10,219 nt of DNA, taken from assembly GCA_029859385.1 (NCBI GenBank), contig JAOUDF010000079.1:1-10219 (forward strand), given 5' to 3'. The notes beneath the pieces are model-generated. The model ran no database searches and was not told the DNA's origin. It worked only from the letters and a program-made list of their open reading frames with translations. The position numbers and the translations under genes are program-made. The first letter of the stretch is position 1. Each line of letters begins with the position of its first letter. The DNA is from Nitrospirota bacterium. GTDB taxonomy: Bacteria > Nitrospirota > JAOUDF01. Positions 1 to 5,936 of this stretch are shown here, piece after piece.

Positions 1-86
1 GGTGAAAAGCGACTGTGGCTGGCAGAATGCCATCGCCGCAGGCTTCACCGGTCATCAGGGTTGCACAGGCGGTTTTTTGTTTTTGT
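1..86 (+). promoter_or_regulatory. structured leader / possible attenuator upstream of fhs
   Basis: Bases 1-49 can fold into one interrupted hairpin: GGTG (1-4) with CACC (46-49), AAGC (7-10) with GCTT (42-45), CTGTGG (13-18) with CCGCAG (36-41, one G-U pair), and TGGCA (20-24) with TGCCA (28-32) closing a GAA loop. It is followed by GGCGG and the T-rich tract TTTTTTGTTTTT (73-84), as in an intrinsic terminator or attenuator, although the stem directly before the Ts is imperfect. It could be a regulatory leader of the downstream gene or the terminator of a gene left of the window. I could not match it to the ZTP, THF or c-di-GMP riboswitch consensus. Confidence 0.35.
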
Positions 87-143
87 ACCGCTTTCGGGCG
101 GAATTAACGTAGCTGTTAACTTAACCATAAGGAGGATGTGAAT

Positions 144-1907
144 ATGCCGTTAGATCCTACCAAACATGCGGACTGGGAGATCGCCGAGGCCGCAGAAGCT
201 CATATGAAGACGGTCTACCAGCTGGGAGAAGAGCTGGGGCTGGACAAAAAGGAACTCCTTCCCCACGGCCACTATATCGCCAAGATTGACTATGCGTCCG
301 TCCTCAAGAGGCTGGCCGACAGGCCCAACGGGAAATATGTCGACGTAACGGCCATTACCCCCACGCCGCTGGGCGAGGGTAAGTCCACCACCACCATCGG
401 CCTCACTCAGGGCCTCGGCAAGCGCGGCAAGAACGTCATCGCCACCATCAGGCAGCCCTCGGGCGGCCCTACCATGAACGTCAAGGGCGGTGCAGCCGGC
501 GGCGGCCTTTCCCAGTGTGTTCCGCTCACCCCGTTCTCCCTGGGACTCACCGGCGACATCAACGCCGTGATCAACTCCCACAACCTCGGCATGGTGGCCC
601 TTACATCGAGGATGCAGCACGAGTTCAACTACAGCGACGAGCAGCTGGCCAAGAGGAACCTCAAGAGGCTCGATATCGACCCCCGCAAGGTAGAGACCAA
701 GTGGGTCATGGACTTCTGCGCCCAGTCGCTCCGCAACATGATCATCGGCCTCGGCAACAAGGACGACGGCTTCATGATGAACTCCGGCTTCGCCATCGCC
801 GTGTCATCGGAAGTCATGGCCATCCTGGCTGTGGCCAGCGACCTCAAGGATATGCGCGAGAGGATCGGCAAGATGGTCCTCGCCACCAGCAAGAGCGGCA
901 AGCCGGTAACAGCTGACGACCTCGAAGTAGCCGGCGCCATGACCGCCTGGATGATCGAGGCCATCAACCCCAACCTGATGCAGACCATCGAAGGACAGCC
1001 GGTCATCGTCCATGCCGGGCCCTTCGCCAACATCGCCATCGGCCAGTCCTCCATCATCGGCGACCGCGTTGCGCTGAAGCTGGGCGACTACGTGGTAACA
1101 GAATCGGGTTTCGCCGCCGACATCGGCTTCGAGAAGTTCTGGAACCTCAAGTGTCGTTACTCCGGGCTCAGGCCTCATGCAGCGGTCATCGTCGCCACCA
1201 TCAGGGCGCTCAAGTGCCACGGCGGCGCACCGATTCCCGTTCCGGGCAAGCCGATCCCCGACGAGTACAAGGGAGAGAATGTGGCGTGGGTCGAGAAGGG
1301 GTGCGAAAATCTTCTGCACCACATCAACACTGTCAAGGCGTCGGGCATCAAGCCGGTCGTCTGCCTCAACCACTTCTACACCGACAGGGATTCAGAGGTA
1401 CAGGCAGTACGGAGGATCGTGGAAGGCGCCGGCGCGAGGTTTGCCCTCTCCAAGCACTGGCAGTACGGCGGAGAAGGGGCCACCGAGCTGGCCGATGCCG
1501 TCATCGACGCATGCAACGAGCCCGGCGAGTTCAACTACCTCTACGACCTTTCGACCCCGCTGCGGGAACGCGTCGACAAGATTGCCAAGCTCTGCTACGG
1601 TGCCGATGGCGTGGATTACTCCCCCGAGGCCCTCACCAAGGCCAAGAACATCGAAGCTGATCCCGAGCTCTCCAAGCTGGGCACCTGCATGGTGAAGACC
1701 CATCTCAGTCTCACCGACAATCCCAGCCTCAAGGGCGTACCCAAGGGGTGGAGGCTCTTTGTGCGCGACATCCTCACCTACCAGGGCGCGGGCTTTGTCG
1801 TGCCGGTGGCTGGCGCCATCAAGCTCATGCCCGGCACCGCCTCGGACCCTGCATACCGCCGTATCGATGTGGACGGAGAAACCGGGAAGGTCAAGGGGCT
1901 TTTCTAG
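144..1907 (+). CDS. fhs: formate-tetrahydrofolate ligase
   Basis: Cytosolic enzyme of one-carbon metabolism: formate + ATP + tetrahydrofolate gives 10-formyltetrahydrofolate, used for purine and formyl-Met synthesis and for the methyl branch of acetyl-CoA metabolism. The 587-residue product is full length and monofunctional (family usually about 555-590). The nucleotide-binding loop TPLGEGKST lies near residues 74-82 and is followed by the family-typical PSGGPTMNVKGGAAGGG stretch. The start is placed at ATG 144 because AAGGAGG (129-135) sits 8 nt upstream; an in-frame GTG at 138 would leave only 2 nt and is unlikely. It appears to be a single-gene unit: a structured leader precedes it and a strong terminator follows 20 nt after the stop. 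Codon use is GC-rich and even throughout, with no sign of damage. Confidence 0.97.
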   Translation: MPLDPTKHADWEIAEAAEAHMKTVYQLGEELGLDKKELLPHGHYIAKIDYASVLKRLADRPNGKYVDVTAITPTPLGEGKSTTTIGLTQGLGKRGKNVIATIRQPSGGPTMNVKGGAAGGGLSQCVPLTPFSLGLTGDINAVINSHNLGMVALTSRMQHEFNYSDEQLAKRNLKRLDIDPRKVETKWVMDFCAQSLRNMIIGLGNKDDGFMMNSGFAIAVSSEVMAILAVASDLKDMRERIGKMVLATSKSGKPVTADDLEVAGAMTAWMIEAINPNLMQTIEGQPVIVHAGPFANIAIGQSSIIGDRVALKLGDYVVTESGFAADIGFEKFWNLKCRYSGLRPHAAVIVATIRALKCHGGAPIPVPGKPIPDEYKGENVAWVEKGCENLLHHINTVKASGIKPVVCLNHFYTDRDSEVQAVRRIVEGAGARFALSKHWQYGGEGATELADAVIDACNEPGEFNYLYDLSTPLRERVDKIAKLCYGADGVDYSPEALTKAKNIEADPELSKLGTCMVKTHLSLTDNPSLKGVPKGWRLFVRDILTYQGAGFVVPVAGAIKLMPGTASDPAYRRIDVDGETGKVKGLF

Positions 1908-1926
1908 CTTTTCCGACAGCTCAAAG

Positions 1927-1969
1927 AAAGAGGGGATGAACCGCTATGGCTCATCCCCTCTTTGTCTTT
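1927..1969 (+). terminator. intrinsic terminator of fhs
   Basis: A perfect 13-bp stem (AAAGAGGGGATGA, 1927-1939, with its complement at 1951-1963) encloses an 11-nt loop and runs into TTTGTCTTT. It starts 20 nt after the fhs stop codon. It also lies just beyond the 3' end of the converging PilZ gene and could stop transcription from that side too, though the T-tract favours the plus strand. Confidence 0.9.
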
Positions 1970-2008
1970 ACATAGTGCTGAAAACCCGCTCTCTCTCACC
2001 CCATCCGG

Positions 2009-2464
2009 CTATAGGCTTGCCACATTCTCTCCTTTATGCTCCATCACCGGCTTTACCATCGACCGCAACAGCTTATTTAAGTCACTACCCTCTATTGCCG
2101 GATGGAATTCCACTCCGATCTTGAATTTCGGGTCACCGGTGCCGCTCACATTATCAATCCATGCAATCCGGCCAAACAACTCAGTCGTTTCCTCGGAACC
2201 GCTCGAACGAAAGATCAGCTTTATTCTGTGCGCACCGTCATCCTCAAGGCATCCCAGAAGATAGAACCCCCTGAACATTACCCGGTCAACCAGAAAAGAG
2301 CATCCCTTCTTCCCTATATCGGCCAGGGTGGCTTTATGAGCCCCCCCTATCTCCGAGGCAGAGTCCGTATTGAAAATATCGAACGACATCGGCGCCTCCA
2401 GATAATATCTTGGATGCAACCTCTTCTCCAGAAACTCGACCAATTTCCTCATATATTTCCCCAT
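2009..2464 (-). CDS. PilZ-like domain protein with degenerate c-di-GMP motif
   Basis: 151-residue cytosolic protein that I read as a stand-alone PilZ domain. The N-terminal arginine motif RxxxR is present as RLHPR (residues 15-19), but the second motif, normally (D/N)xSxxG, reads DIGKKG (49-54), with glycine in place of the serine. The end of the domain shows the usual hydrophobic pattern GRIAWID...KFKIGVEF (98-120). PilZ domains bind c-di-GMP and control motility, polysaccharide or transcription outputs; the altered motif makes binding uncertain. The start at ATG 2464 is chosen because GAGG lies 4 nt upstream and the 26 extra in-frame residues beyond it look like translated spacer. The paralogous PilZ gene lies 137 bp upstream on the same strand, so the two may be co-transcribed. 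Partners are not visible. Confidence 0.72.
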   Translation of the reverse strand: MGKYMRKLVEFLEKRLHPRYYLEAPMSFDIFNTDSASEIGGAHKATLADIGKKGCSFLVDRVMFRGFYLLGCLEDDGAHRIKLIFRSSGSEETTELFGRIAWIDNVSGTGDPKFKIGVEFHPAIEGSDLNKLLRSMVKPVMEHKGENVASL

Positions 2465-2601
2465 AGCACCTCGCCACCGCTTAAAGGAATAAACGTGGCC
2501 CAGACCGCAGAATGTACTCCATCCATTCCGGCCCGACCACACCCTTAATTACAATACCCGTTTCATCACAACAGATACTGCCGGCAGCGGGCTTCTCTTT
2601 C

Positions 2602-3012
2602 TCAGCTATGCCCTACCACCCGCACGCCCCTTACTGCTGGAGGTTCATCGCTCAAGGGCACAAGCTCAAGCCCGAGGACAAACCCTGCTTTTCCTTCCTC
2701 TCCGGTACCGTGAATCCAGCGAACAAAACCCTTAAGCTCAAAGGGCTGCTCATCTCCTCGCCTTCCACCAAGGCTGACAATGATGTAGTAAAGCTTCACC
2801 GATTCAACACATTTCTGCAGATCAAACCCGCTGATCTGCAGATCATTAACCATGAGGCAACAGCCACCCTGGCTCCTGTTGACCAGAATTGCGGGGTGGT
2901 AGGCAGTGATTCGCGCGGATGTCCTCTGGTCCACAATGGTAAAACCGACCTCCAGATGCACCGAAAATCGGGGGTCGTGTCGTTTTTCCGATATGTAAGG
3001 AATCATGCCCAT
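2602..3012 (-). CDS. PilZ domain protein, canonical c-di-GMP motif
   Basis: 136-residue single-domain protein. Both parts of the PilZ ligand signature are visible: RHDPR (residues 11-15, RxxxR) and NRSQGG (45-50, NxSxxG), followed by the late strands GFVRWIH and GFVLGLELV. This makes it a good candidate c-di-GMP receptor. There is no signal peptide, membrane segment or extra output domain, so it probably acts by binding another protein. The start is not certain: ATG 3012 has GGCAGG about 6 nt upstream and is preferred; ATG 3033 and ATG 3006 are in frame, and 3033 has no visible ribosome site. It precedes the degenerate PilZ paralogue, and the shared (K)R-x-x-PR opening suggests the pair arose by duplication. 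Confidence 0.75.
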   Translation of the reverse strand: MGMIPYISEKRHDPRFSVHLEVGFTIVDQRTSARITAYHPAILVNRSQGGCCLMVNDLQISGFDLQKCVESVKLYYIIVSLGGRRGDEQPFELKGFVRWIHGTGEEGKAGFVLGLELVPLSDEPPAVRGVRVVGHS

Positions 3013-3033
3013 TGTAAACCTGCCGCATCGCAA

Positions 3034-3452
3034 TCAGCTCTGCAAAAATCATTTTTTACCCCGGTAAATTTCCAGTCAGGTAACTCCTGTTATTACTTTT
3101 ATCGGCATGGCCTTAAAAACCTTAAATAAAACTTTAACTTCGAAGTCGGGACCAATGTCGTCCCCTTTTCGCCTTCACAAGATACCTCGTCAAATATCCG
3201 CCTTGCACGCCCATGACAAAACCACATAGAACAAGACACGGTAAGCCCTGGAATAGCATTCAAGGCATGAATAAACGACCAATAAAACGAGTCGATCAAA
3301 AGACTTTTTCCGCGGTACGCGGTGGGAGGAAGAGCTTGTGGCAAGTCTTGGCAAACAGAAGGAGTTCTACTATATCGAGGTGAAGATCCCTGTTCCTTGA
3401 TACCTCGACCAGGGTTGCTATCCGAATCTATCGCCCTTGATGACCTTGACGG
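3034..3452. other. 419-bp stretch without an intact gene
   Basis: No complete gene with a ribosome site is seen here. An 81-residue minus-strand open frame (3099-3344) has no family features and I regard it as chance. The right-hand part holds a short coding-like tail on the plus strand (3275-3400, listed separately). The promoter for the PilZ pair should lie near the left end, but no convincing -35/-10 pair was found. Confidence 0.4.
3275..3400 (+). pseudogene. possible C-terminal gene remnant
   Basis: An open stretch of 41 codons with no usable start ends at TGA 3398-3400. Its second half reads EEELVASLGKQKEFYYIEVK (followed by IPVP and the stop), using codons such as GAG, TTC, TAC, ATC, GTG and AAG that are typical of the GC-rich genes nearby. 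It looks like the surviving end of a lost gene. The family is not recognised and a chance open frame cannot be excluded. Confidence 0.25.
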
Positions 3453-4247
3453 TTATTTCAAGTCATACATCTCCGGCCGCCGCGCCTGAAACAGGTCGTT
3501 GTGCACGTTAAGTCCCTTGTCCCGCGCCCGCAAGGGGTCAATCTCCACCACCGCCAGTTCGTCGCCGTCCGTCGGCGCCGTGGCCAGTATCTCCCCCCTG
3601 GGCGAAACCATGCGGCTCTTGCCAATAAAGGTAAGGCGCGGCTTGCCGCCCCGCTCTTCATACCCCGTGCGATTGCAGGTAACAGAGAATACCCGGTTCT
3701 CCAGGCAGCGGGTAATCATGGCATCGGGGCAGTTGGGCAGCACAAGGTTCGACGGGTGGCAGAGGATGTCGGCCCCTTTCAGCGCCAGCGTCCGGGCCGC
3801 TTCGGGGAAGTACCAGTCGAAGCAGACCATAAGGCCCAGCCTGGCCGTGCCGATGTTGTACACATTAAAACCCGTATCGCCCGGCGTAAACCAGAGGGTC
3901 TCCTCAAAAAAGAGGTGCGTTTTTCGATAGGTACCGATAACCCCTTTGGGGCCGATCAGCACCGCCGAGTTGTAGCAGCGGTCCCCGGCCCGCTCCGCCA
4001 ATCCGGCAACAATATGCATCCCCTTCTCCGCCGCAATCTCCATAAGCGCCCGGCAAGCCGGGCCGGTGGGCACCTCTTCCGACAGCTCCAGCGCCTCTTC
4101 CCTCGACACAAACTGATAGCCGGTGGAGAAGAGCTCCGGCAGCACCATAAGGTCTGCGTCGACTGAACTCAGCGACGCACGGACCCTGTTGATGTTCTTT
4201 TCCACCTCCCCGAAAATGGGAGCAAACTGGTAATAGCCGATCTTCAT
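3453..4247 (-). CDS. carbon-nitrogen hydrolase (nitrilase superfamily)
   Basis: 264-residue cytosolic amidase-type enzyme of the nitrilase superfamily, which hydrolyses non-peptide C-N bonds of amides or omega-amides. The catalytic triad is complete: Glu38 in LPELFSTGY, Lys109 in YRKTHLF and Cys142 in VCFDWYFPE. The length fits a stand-alone hydrolase domain of about 260-280 residues. The specific substrate cannot be told; omega-amidase-like and N-carbamoyl-putrescine-amidase-like members share these features. The start at ATG 4247 is supported by GGGAGG 5 nt upstream. The longer open frame starting at 4328 only translates a palindromic repeat (giving WIPAFAGM) and is rejected. The ElyC-like gene upstream runs the same way, but the two are separated by the repeat at 4285-4361. 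Confidence 0.9.
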   Translation of the reverse strand: MKIGYYQFAPIFGEVEKNINRVRASLSSVDADLMVLPELFSTGYQFVSREEALELSEEVPTGPACRALMEIAAEKGMHIVAGLAERAGDRCYNSAVLIGPKGVIGTYRKTHLFFEETLWFTPGDTGFNVYNIGTARLGLMVCFDWYFPEAARTLALKGADILCHPSNLVLPNCPDAMITRCLENRVFSVTCNRTGYEERGGKPRLTFIGKSRMVSPRGEILATAPTDGDELAVVEIDPLRARDKGLNVHNDLFQARRPEMYDLK

Positions 4248-4284
4248 GCCGCCTCCCTGTTGATGTCCCTGGAAATACTTTGTA

Positions 4285-4361
4285 GTCATTCCGGCGAAAG
4301 CCGGAATCCAGTTTTTCAATTGGCGCAATAGCTACTGGACACCGGTTTTCACCGGTGTGAC
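4285..4361 (+). repeat. composite two-palindrome REP-like repeat, copy 1
   Basis: Two different 27-bp palindromes lie 23 bp apart. The first (4285-4311) has the core CCGGCGAAAGCCGG inside GTCATT...AATCCAG. The second (4335-4361) has ACCGGTTTTCACCGGT inside CTGGAC...GTGAC. The outer ends (GTCA/TGAC) and the inner ends (CCAG/CTGG) are also complementary, so the whole unit is symmetric at the larger scale. An identical pair occurs in reverse orientation at 7949-8013. This resembles intergenic REP/BIME elements moved by RAYT transposases; no such transposase is in the window. Confidence 0.85.
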
Positions 4362-4384
4362 GGCTTTTTGCACAACCATTTCCG

Positions 4385-5029
4385 TCAACCCTTATACCAC
4401 CCCTTGTACCCGTACCAGACAATCCCCAGATATTCGTGGACACAAGCCTTAAACAGCTTCAGCCTGTCCCAGTTCACCAGATACTGCTCTTTCCATGGCG
4501 TCGGCGCCGGAAGCACCTCCATCCCTTCGGCCCTGAATGCCCCTACGGCACGCTTCATATGGGTTTGCGAAGTAACCAGCAGGATTTTTCCCCTGAAAGC
4601 TTCTCCCATGTATTTCTTCACCAGCGCCGCATTCTCGTGGGTGGTCTTCGATTGGTCTTCCAGAAATACGGCATCGGCAGGTACCTTCAGTTCAGCCGCC
4701 AGCTTGCCCATACTCCGGGCCTCCGGCCCAACGGCATAGCGCATCGGGTTGCCTCCGGTAAAGAGAATCCGGTCAGCCATCTGCTTATGGTAAAGGGTAA
4801 TGCCGTATACGACCCGTTCCAGTGCAGATGATGTCAGGACGCCATTGCGGTGCATCCCCCCGCCCAGCACCACGATCACGTCCGCCTTCTGCTCCTGCGC
4901 CGGCACCCGCAGCCCTTCCGCCATCCAGCCTGAGACGGGCGTCCAGTAGATGACGGCTATAAACAAAAGGATGCTCCATCCAGCGGCATTCAGCAGCTTC
5001 TTGATCTTTGCTGGTTTGTTCCCATTCAC
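4385..5029 (-). CDS. membrane-anchored DUF218 (YdcF/SanA/ElyC-like) protein
   Basis: 214 residues. One N-terminal hydrophobic segment (about residues 15-33, AAGWSILLFIAVIYWTPV) follows a basic start (KPAKIKK), so the protein is probably anchored in the inner membrane with the DUF218 domain outside. DUF218 hallmarks are present in order: VIVVLGGG (51-58), ILFTGGNP (88-95), EDQSKTTHENA (124-134) and ILLVTSQTHMKRA (149-161). Family members such as ElyC and SanA act in envelope or peptidoglycan-precursor homeostasis; the reaction here is unknown. The start at GTG 5029 is preferred because AAGGG lies 9 nt upstream; an in-frame GTG at 5059 would add 10 residues but has a poorly placed ribosome site. 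The gene borders the AT-rich cassette region on its 5' side, so its promoter may lie within or beside the insert. Confidence 0.82.
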   Translation of the reverse strand: MNGNKPAKIKKLLNAAGWSILLFIAVIYWTPVSGWMAEGLRVPAQEQKADVIVVLGGGMHRNGVLTSSALERVVYGITLYHKQMADRILFTGGNPMRYAVGPEARSMGKLAAELKVPADAVFLEDQSKTTHENAALVKKYMGEAFRGKILLVTSQTHMKRAVGAFRAEGMEVLPAPTPWKEQYLVNWDRLKLFKACVHEYLGIVWYGYKGWYKG

Positions 5030-5059
5030 GAAGAATATCCCTTTCGTCGTCGAGCCCAC

Positions 5060-5310
5060 CGGCAGACTATAAGCCTGTCAGCCATTCATATCAACGGGTT
5101 TTTAAATGCTTGATTTGGGGTGGCAAATCTGATAGAGACAAAGAAAGTTATTACAAATTGAGAGCCGGTTGCTTTATTAAGGATACTCGGCAAAGGGGTC
5201 CGGAAGATTTCGATGAATAAGGGATGTCCCCAGGCCAATCGTAAATTTATCCTCCTTGTAGTGTTAACCGACAAGCAAGTGTAATGATACCGGCAGGATA
5301 TACCAATTTT
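5060..5310. other. AT-rich spacer left of the cassette; no clear gene
   Basis: Base composition drops sharply relative to the flanking genes from about 5090 onward. One plus-strand open frame ending at TAA 5218-5220 translates in its last part as KESYYKLRAGCFIKDTRQRG (then PEDFDE), which looks loosely protein-like, but no ATG with a ribosome site starts it. A minus-strand open frame (5086-5319) shows no family features. The stretch may be the worn remains of another gene cassette; GTTAACC at 5264-5270 is one base off the cassette boundary consensus. Confidence 0.3.
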
Positions 5311-5370
5311 GACTAACAAACCGGACGGCTTTAGTTACAGTCGTCTTGTCGCTTAATAACATTGTTGGGC
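5311..5370 (+). other. possible degenerate attC site (left boundary of cassette)
   Basis: 60 bp running from GACTAAC (5311-5317) to GTTGGGC (5364-5370). The right end is an exact GTTRRRY core. Outer pairing of CTAACAA (5313-5319) with TTGTTGG (5362-5368) gives 7 bp with one G-T wobble, and an inner stem GACGGCT (5324-5330) with AGTCGTC (5339-5345) also has one wobble. CTTAAT before the right core recalls the CTTAA common in attC left-arm boxes. The left core departs from RYYYAAC at one position, and the middle pairing is poor, so this could be a decayed attC or only a secondary recombination site. Confidence 0.4.
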
Positions 5371-5922
5371 CACATAAAGGAGATAATATGCGTATTGCGA
5401 CTATCAGCTTTCTATTAATTGTTCTGGTATCAAGCGCGTTTGCCGCTGAGCAGAGAAATGCTTTTGTTTCAAATGACCTTGGAATTTCAATAGAGGCGCC
5501 AATTGCCAAAGACGCTAAGAGCCCTACTTACCAAATAGCCATGTTTTTTCTTCCTGCCTCAGACAATTTTGCTGCCAATGTGAACGTACAAAAACAACAA
5601 TTCATAGAACCGATTGAGGCCTATGATAAACTGACAACTAGCCAATTCAAGGAATTCAACTTGACTGTTTTGAATCGCACGCTAAAAGGTAATGAGCTTC
5701 GATACGAATATAAAAGTGACATGCAAGGGAGAAAATTGCACTGGTATGCCAGAGCTATTAAAGCCGGACAGCACGTATACCTTGTTACGGCAACCAGCCT
5801 TGATAGTCAATGGGAGCAACAGAAATCATTGCTTATAAAGTCCGTTGAAAGCTTTACAGCAAAGCAGTAGGCCAACAAGTCGTTCGAGTCCCGCGCTTTA
5901 TGGCGCGGGGCTCAACTCGCCG
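5365..5922 (+). mobile_element. integron-type gene cassette
   Basis: The unit has the classic cassette plan: a GTTRRRY boundary (GTTGGGC, 5364-5370), a short 5' leader of about 23 nt with a ribosome site, a single open reading frame filling almost all the space, and an attC beginning at the stop codon. Its AT-rich composition contrasts with both neighbours. The 558-bp size is normal for a cassette. No integrase gene and no attI are visible, and the next chromosomal gene ends 8 bp beyond the attC core, so at most one or two cassettes are present. Confidence 0.7.
5388..5870 (+). CDS. secreted cassette protein, DcrB/PsbP-like fold suspected
   Basis: 160 residues with a clear cleavable signal peptide (MRIATISFLLIVLVSSAFA, cut probably after AFA at residue 19), so it is exported to the periplasm or beyond. 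There are no later membrane segments, no lipobox and no cysteines. The mature part (GISIEAP..., NFAANVNVQKQ..., LHWYARAIKAGQHVYLVTAT, ending SVESF) has the strand pattern and closing motif I associate with DcrB/PsbP-like (Mog1p/PsbP fold) proteins; this is a resemblance, not a firm assignment. No enzyme motif is seen. The start at ATG 5388 has AAAGGAG 5 nt upstream; in-frame codons before it lie outside the cassette. The stop codon overlaps the first base of the attC. Codon use is AT-rich, unlike its neighbours, as expected for a transferred cassette gene. The promoter is not evident and expression may come from outside. Confidence 0.85.
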   Translation: MRIATISFLLIVLVSSAFAAEQRNAFVSNDLGISIEAPIAKDAKSPTYQIAMFFLPASDNFAANVNVQKQQFIEPIEAYDKLTTSQFKEFNLTVLNRTLKGNELRYEYKSDMQGRKLHWYARAIKAGQHVYLVTATSLDSQWEQQKSLLIKSVESFTAKQ

Positions 5923-5928
5923 TTAGCC
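5870..5928 (+). other. integron attC recombination site (59-base element)
   Basis: Exactly 59 bp from GGCCAAC (5870-5876) to GTTAGCC (5922-5928); these ends are complementary apart from one wobble. AACAAGTCGTTCGAG (5874-5888) matches the usual left half of attC sites (AACAAxTCxTTCxAG), and CTCAACTCGCCGTTAG (5911-5926) the usual right half (CTTAACTCAAGCGTTAG). Between them GAG-T-CCCGCGC pairs with GCGCGGG-G-CTC around a TTTATG loop. The third R of GTTRRRY is C here, matched by the G in the opposite core, so the deviation is compensated. The site lies directly on the stop codon of the preceding gene, as in cassettes. Confidence 0.88.
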
Positions 5929-5936
5929 CATAACTC

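Noticed and set aside
1..86. ZTP (pfl) riboswitch upstream of fhs
   Set aside because: I looked for the conserved GACUGGCG and CCGCCUGGGC segments and neither is present in the right form.
629..1373. Overlapping minus-strand open frames of 142 and 189 residues inside fhs
   Set aside because: Shadows of the strongly conserved fhs reading frame; their compositions are biased and they have no start signals.
3099..3344. 81-residue minus-strand open frame in the gap after the PilZ genes
   Set aside because: No ribosome site, no recognisable motif, and codon use unlike that of the neighbouring genes.
4248..4328. Longer N-terminus for the C-N hydrolase, starting at 4328
   Set aside because: The extra residues (including WIPAFAGM) are a translation of the palindromic repeat, and a good ribosome site marks the ATG at 4247.
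5086..5319. 77-residue minus-strand open frame in the AT-rich spacer
   Set aside because: It runs across the possible attC and has no start signal or family features; kept only as part of the described spacer.
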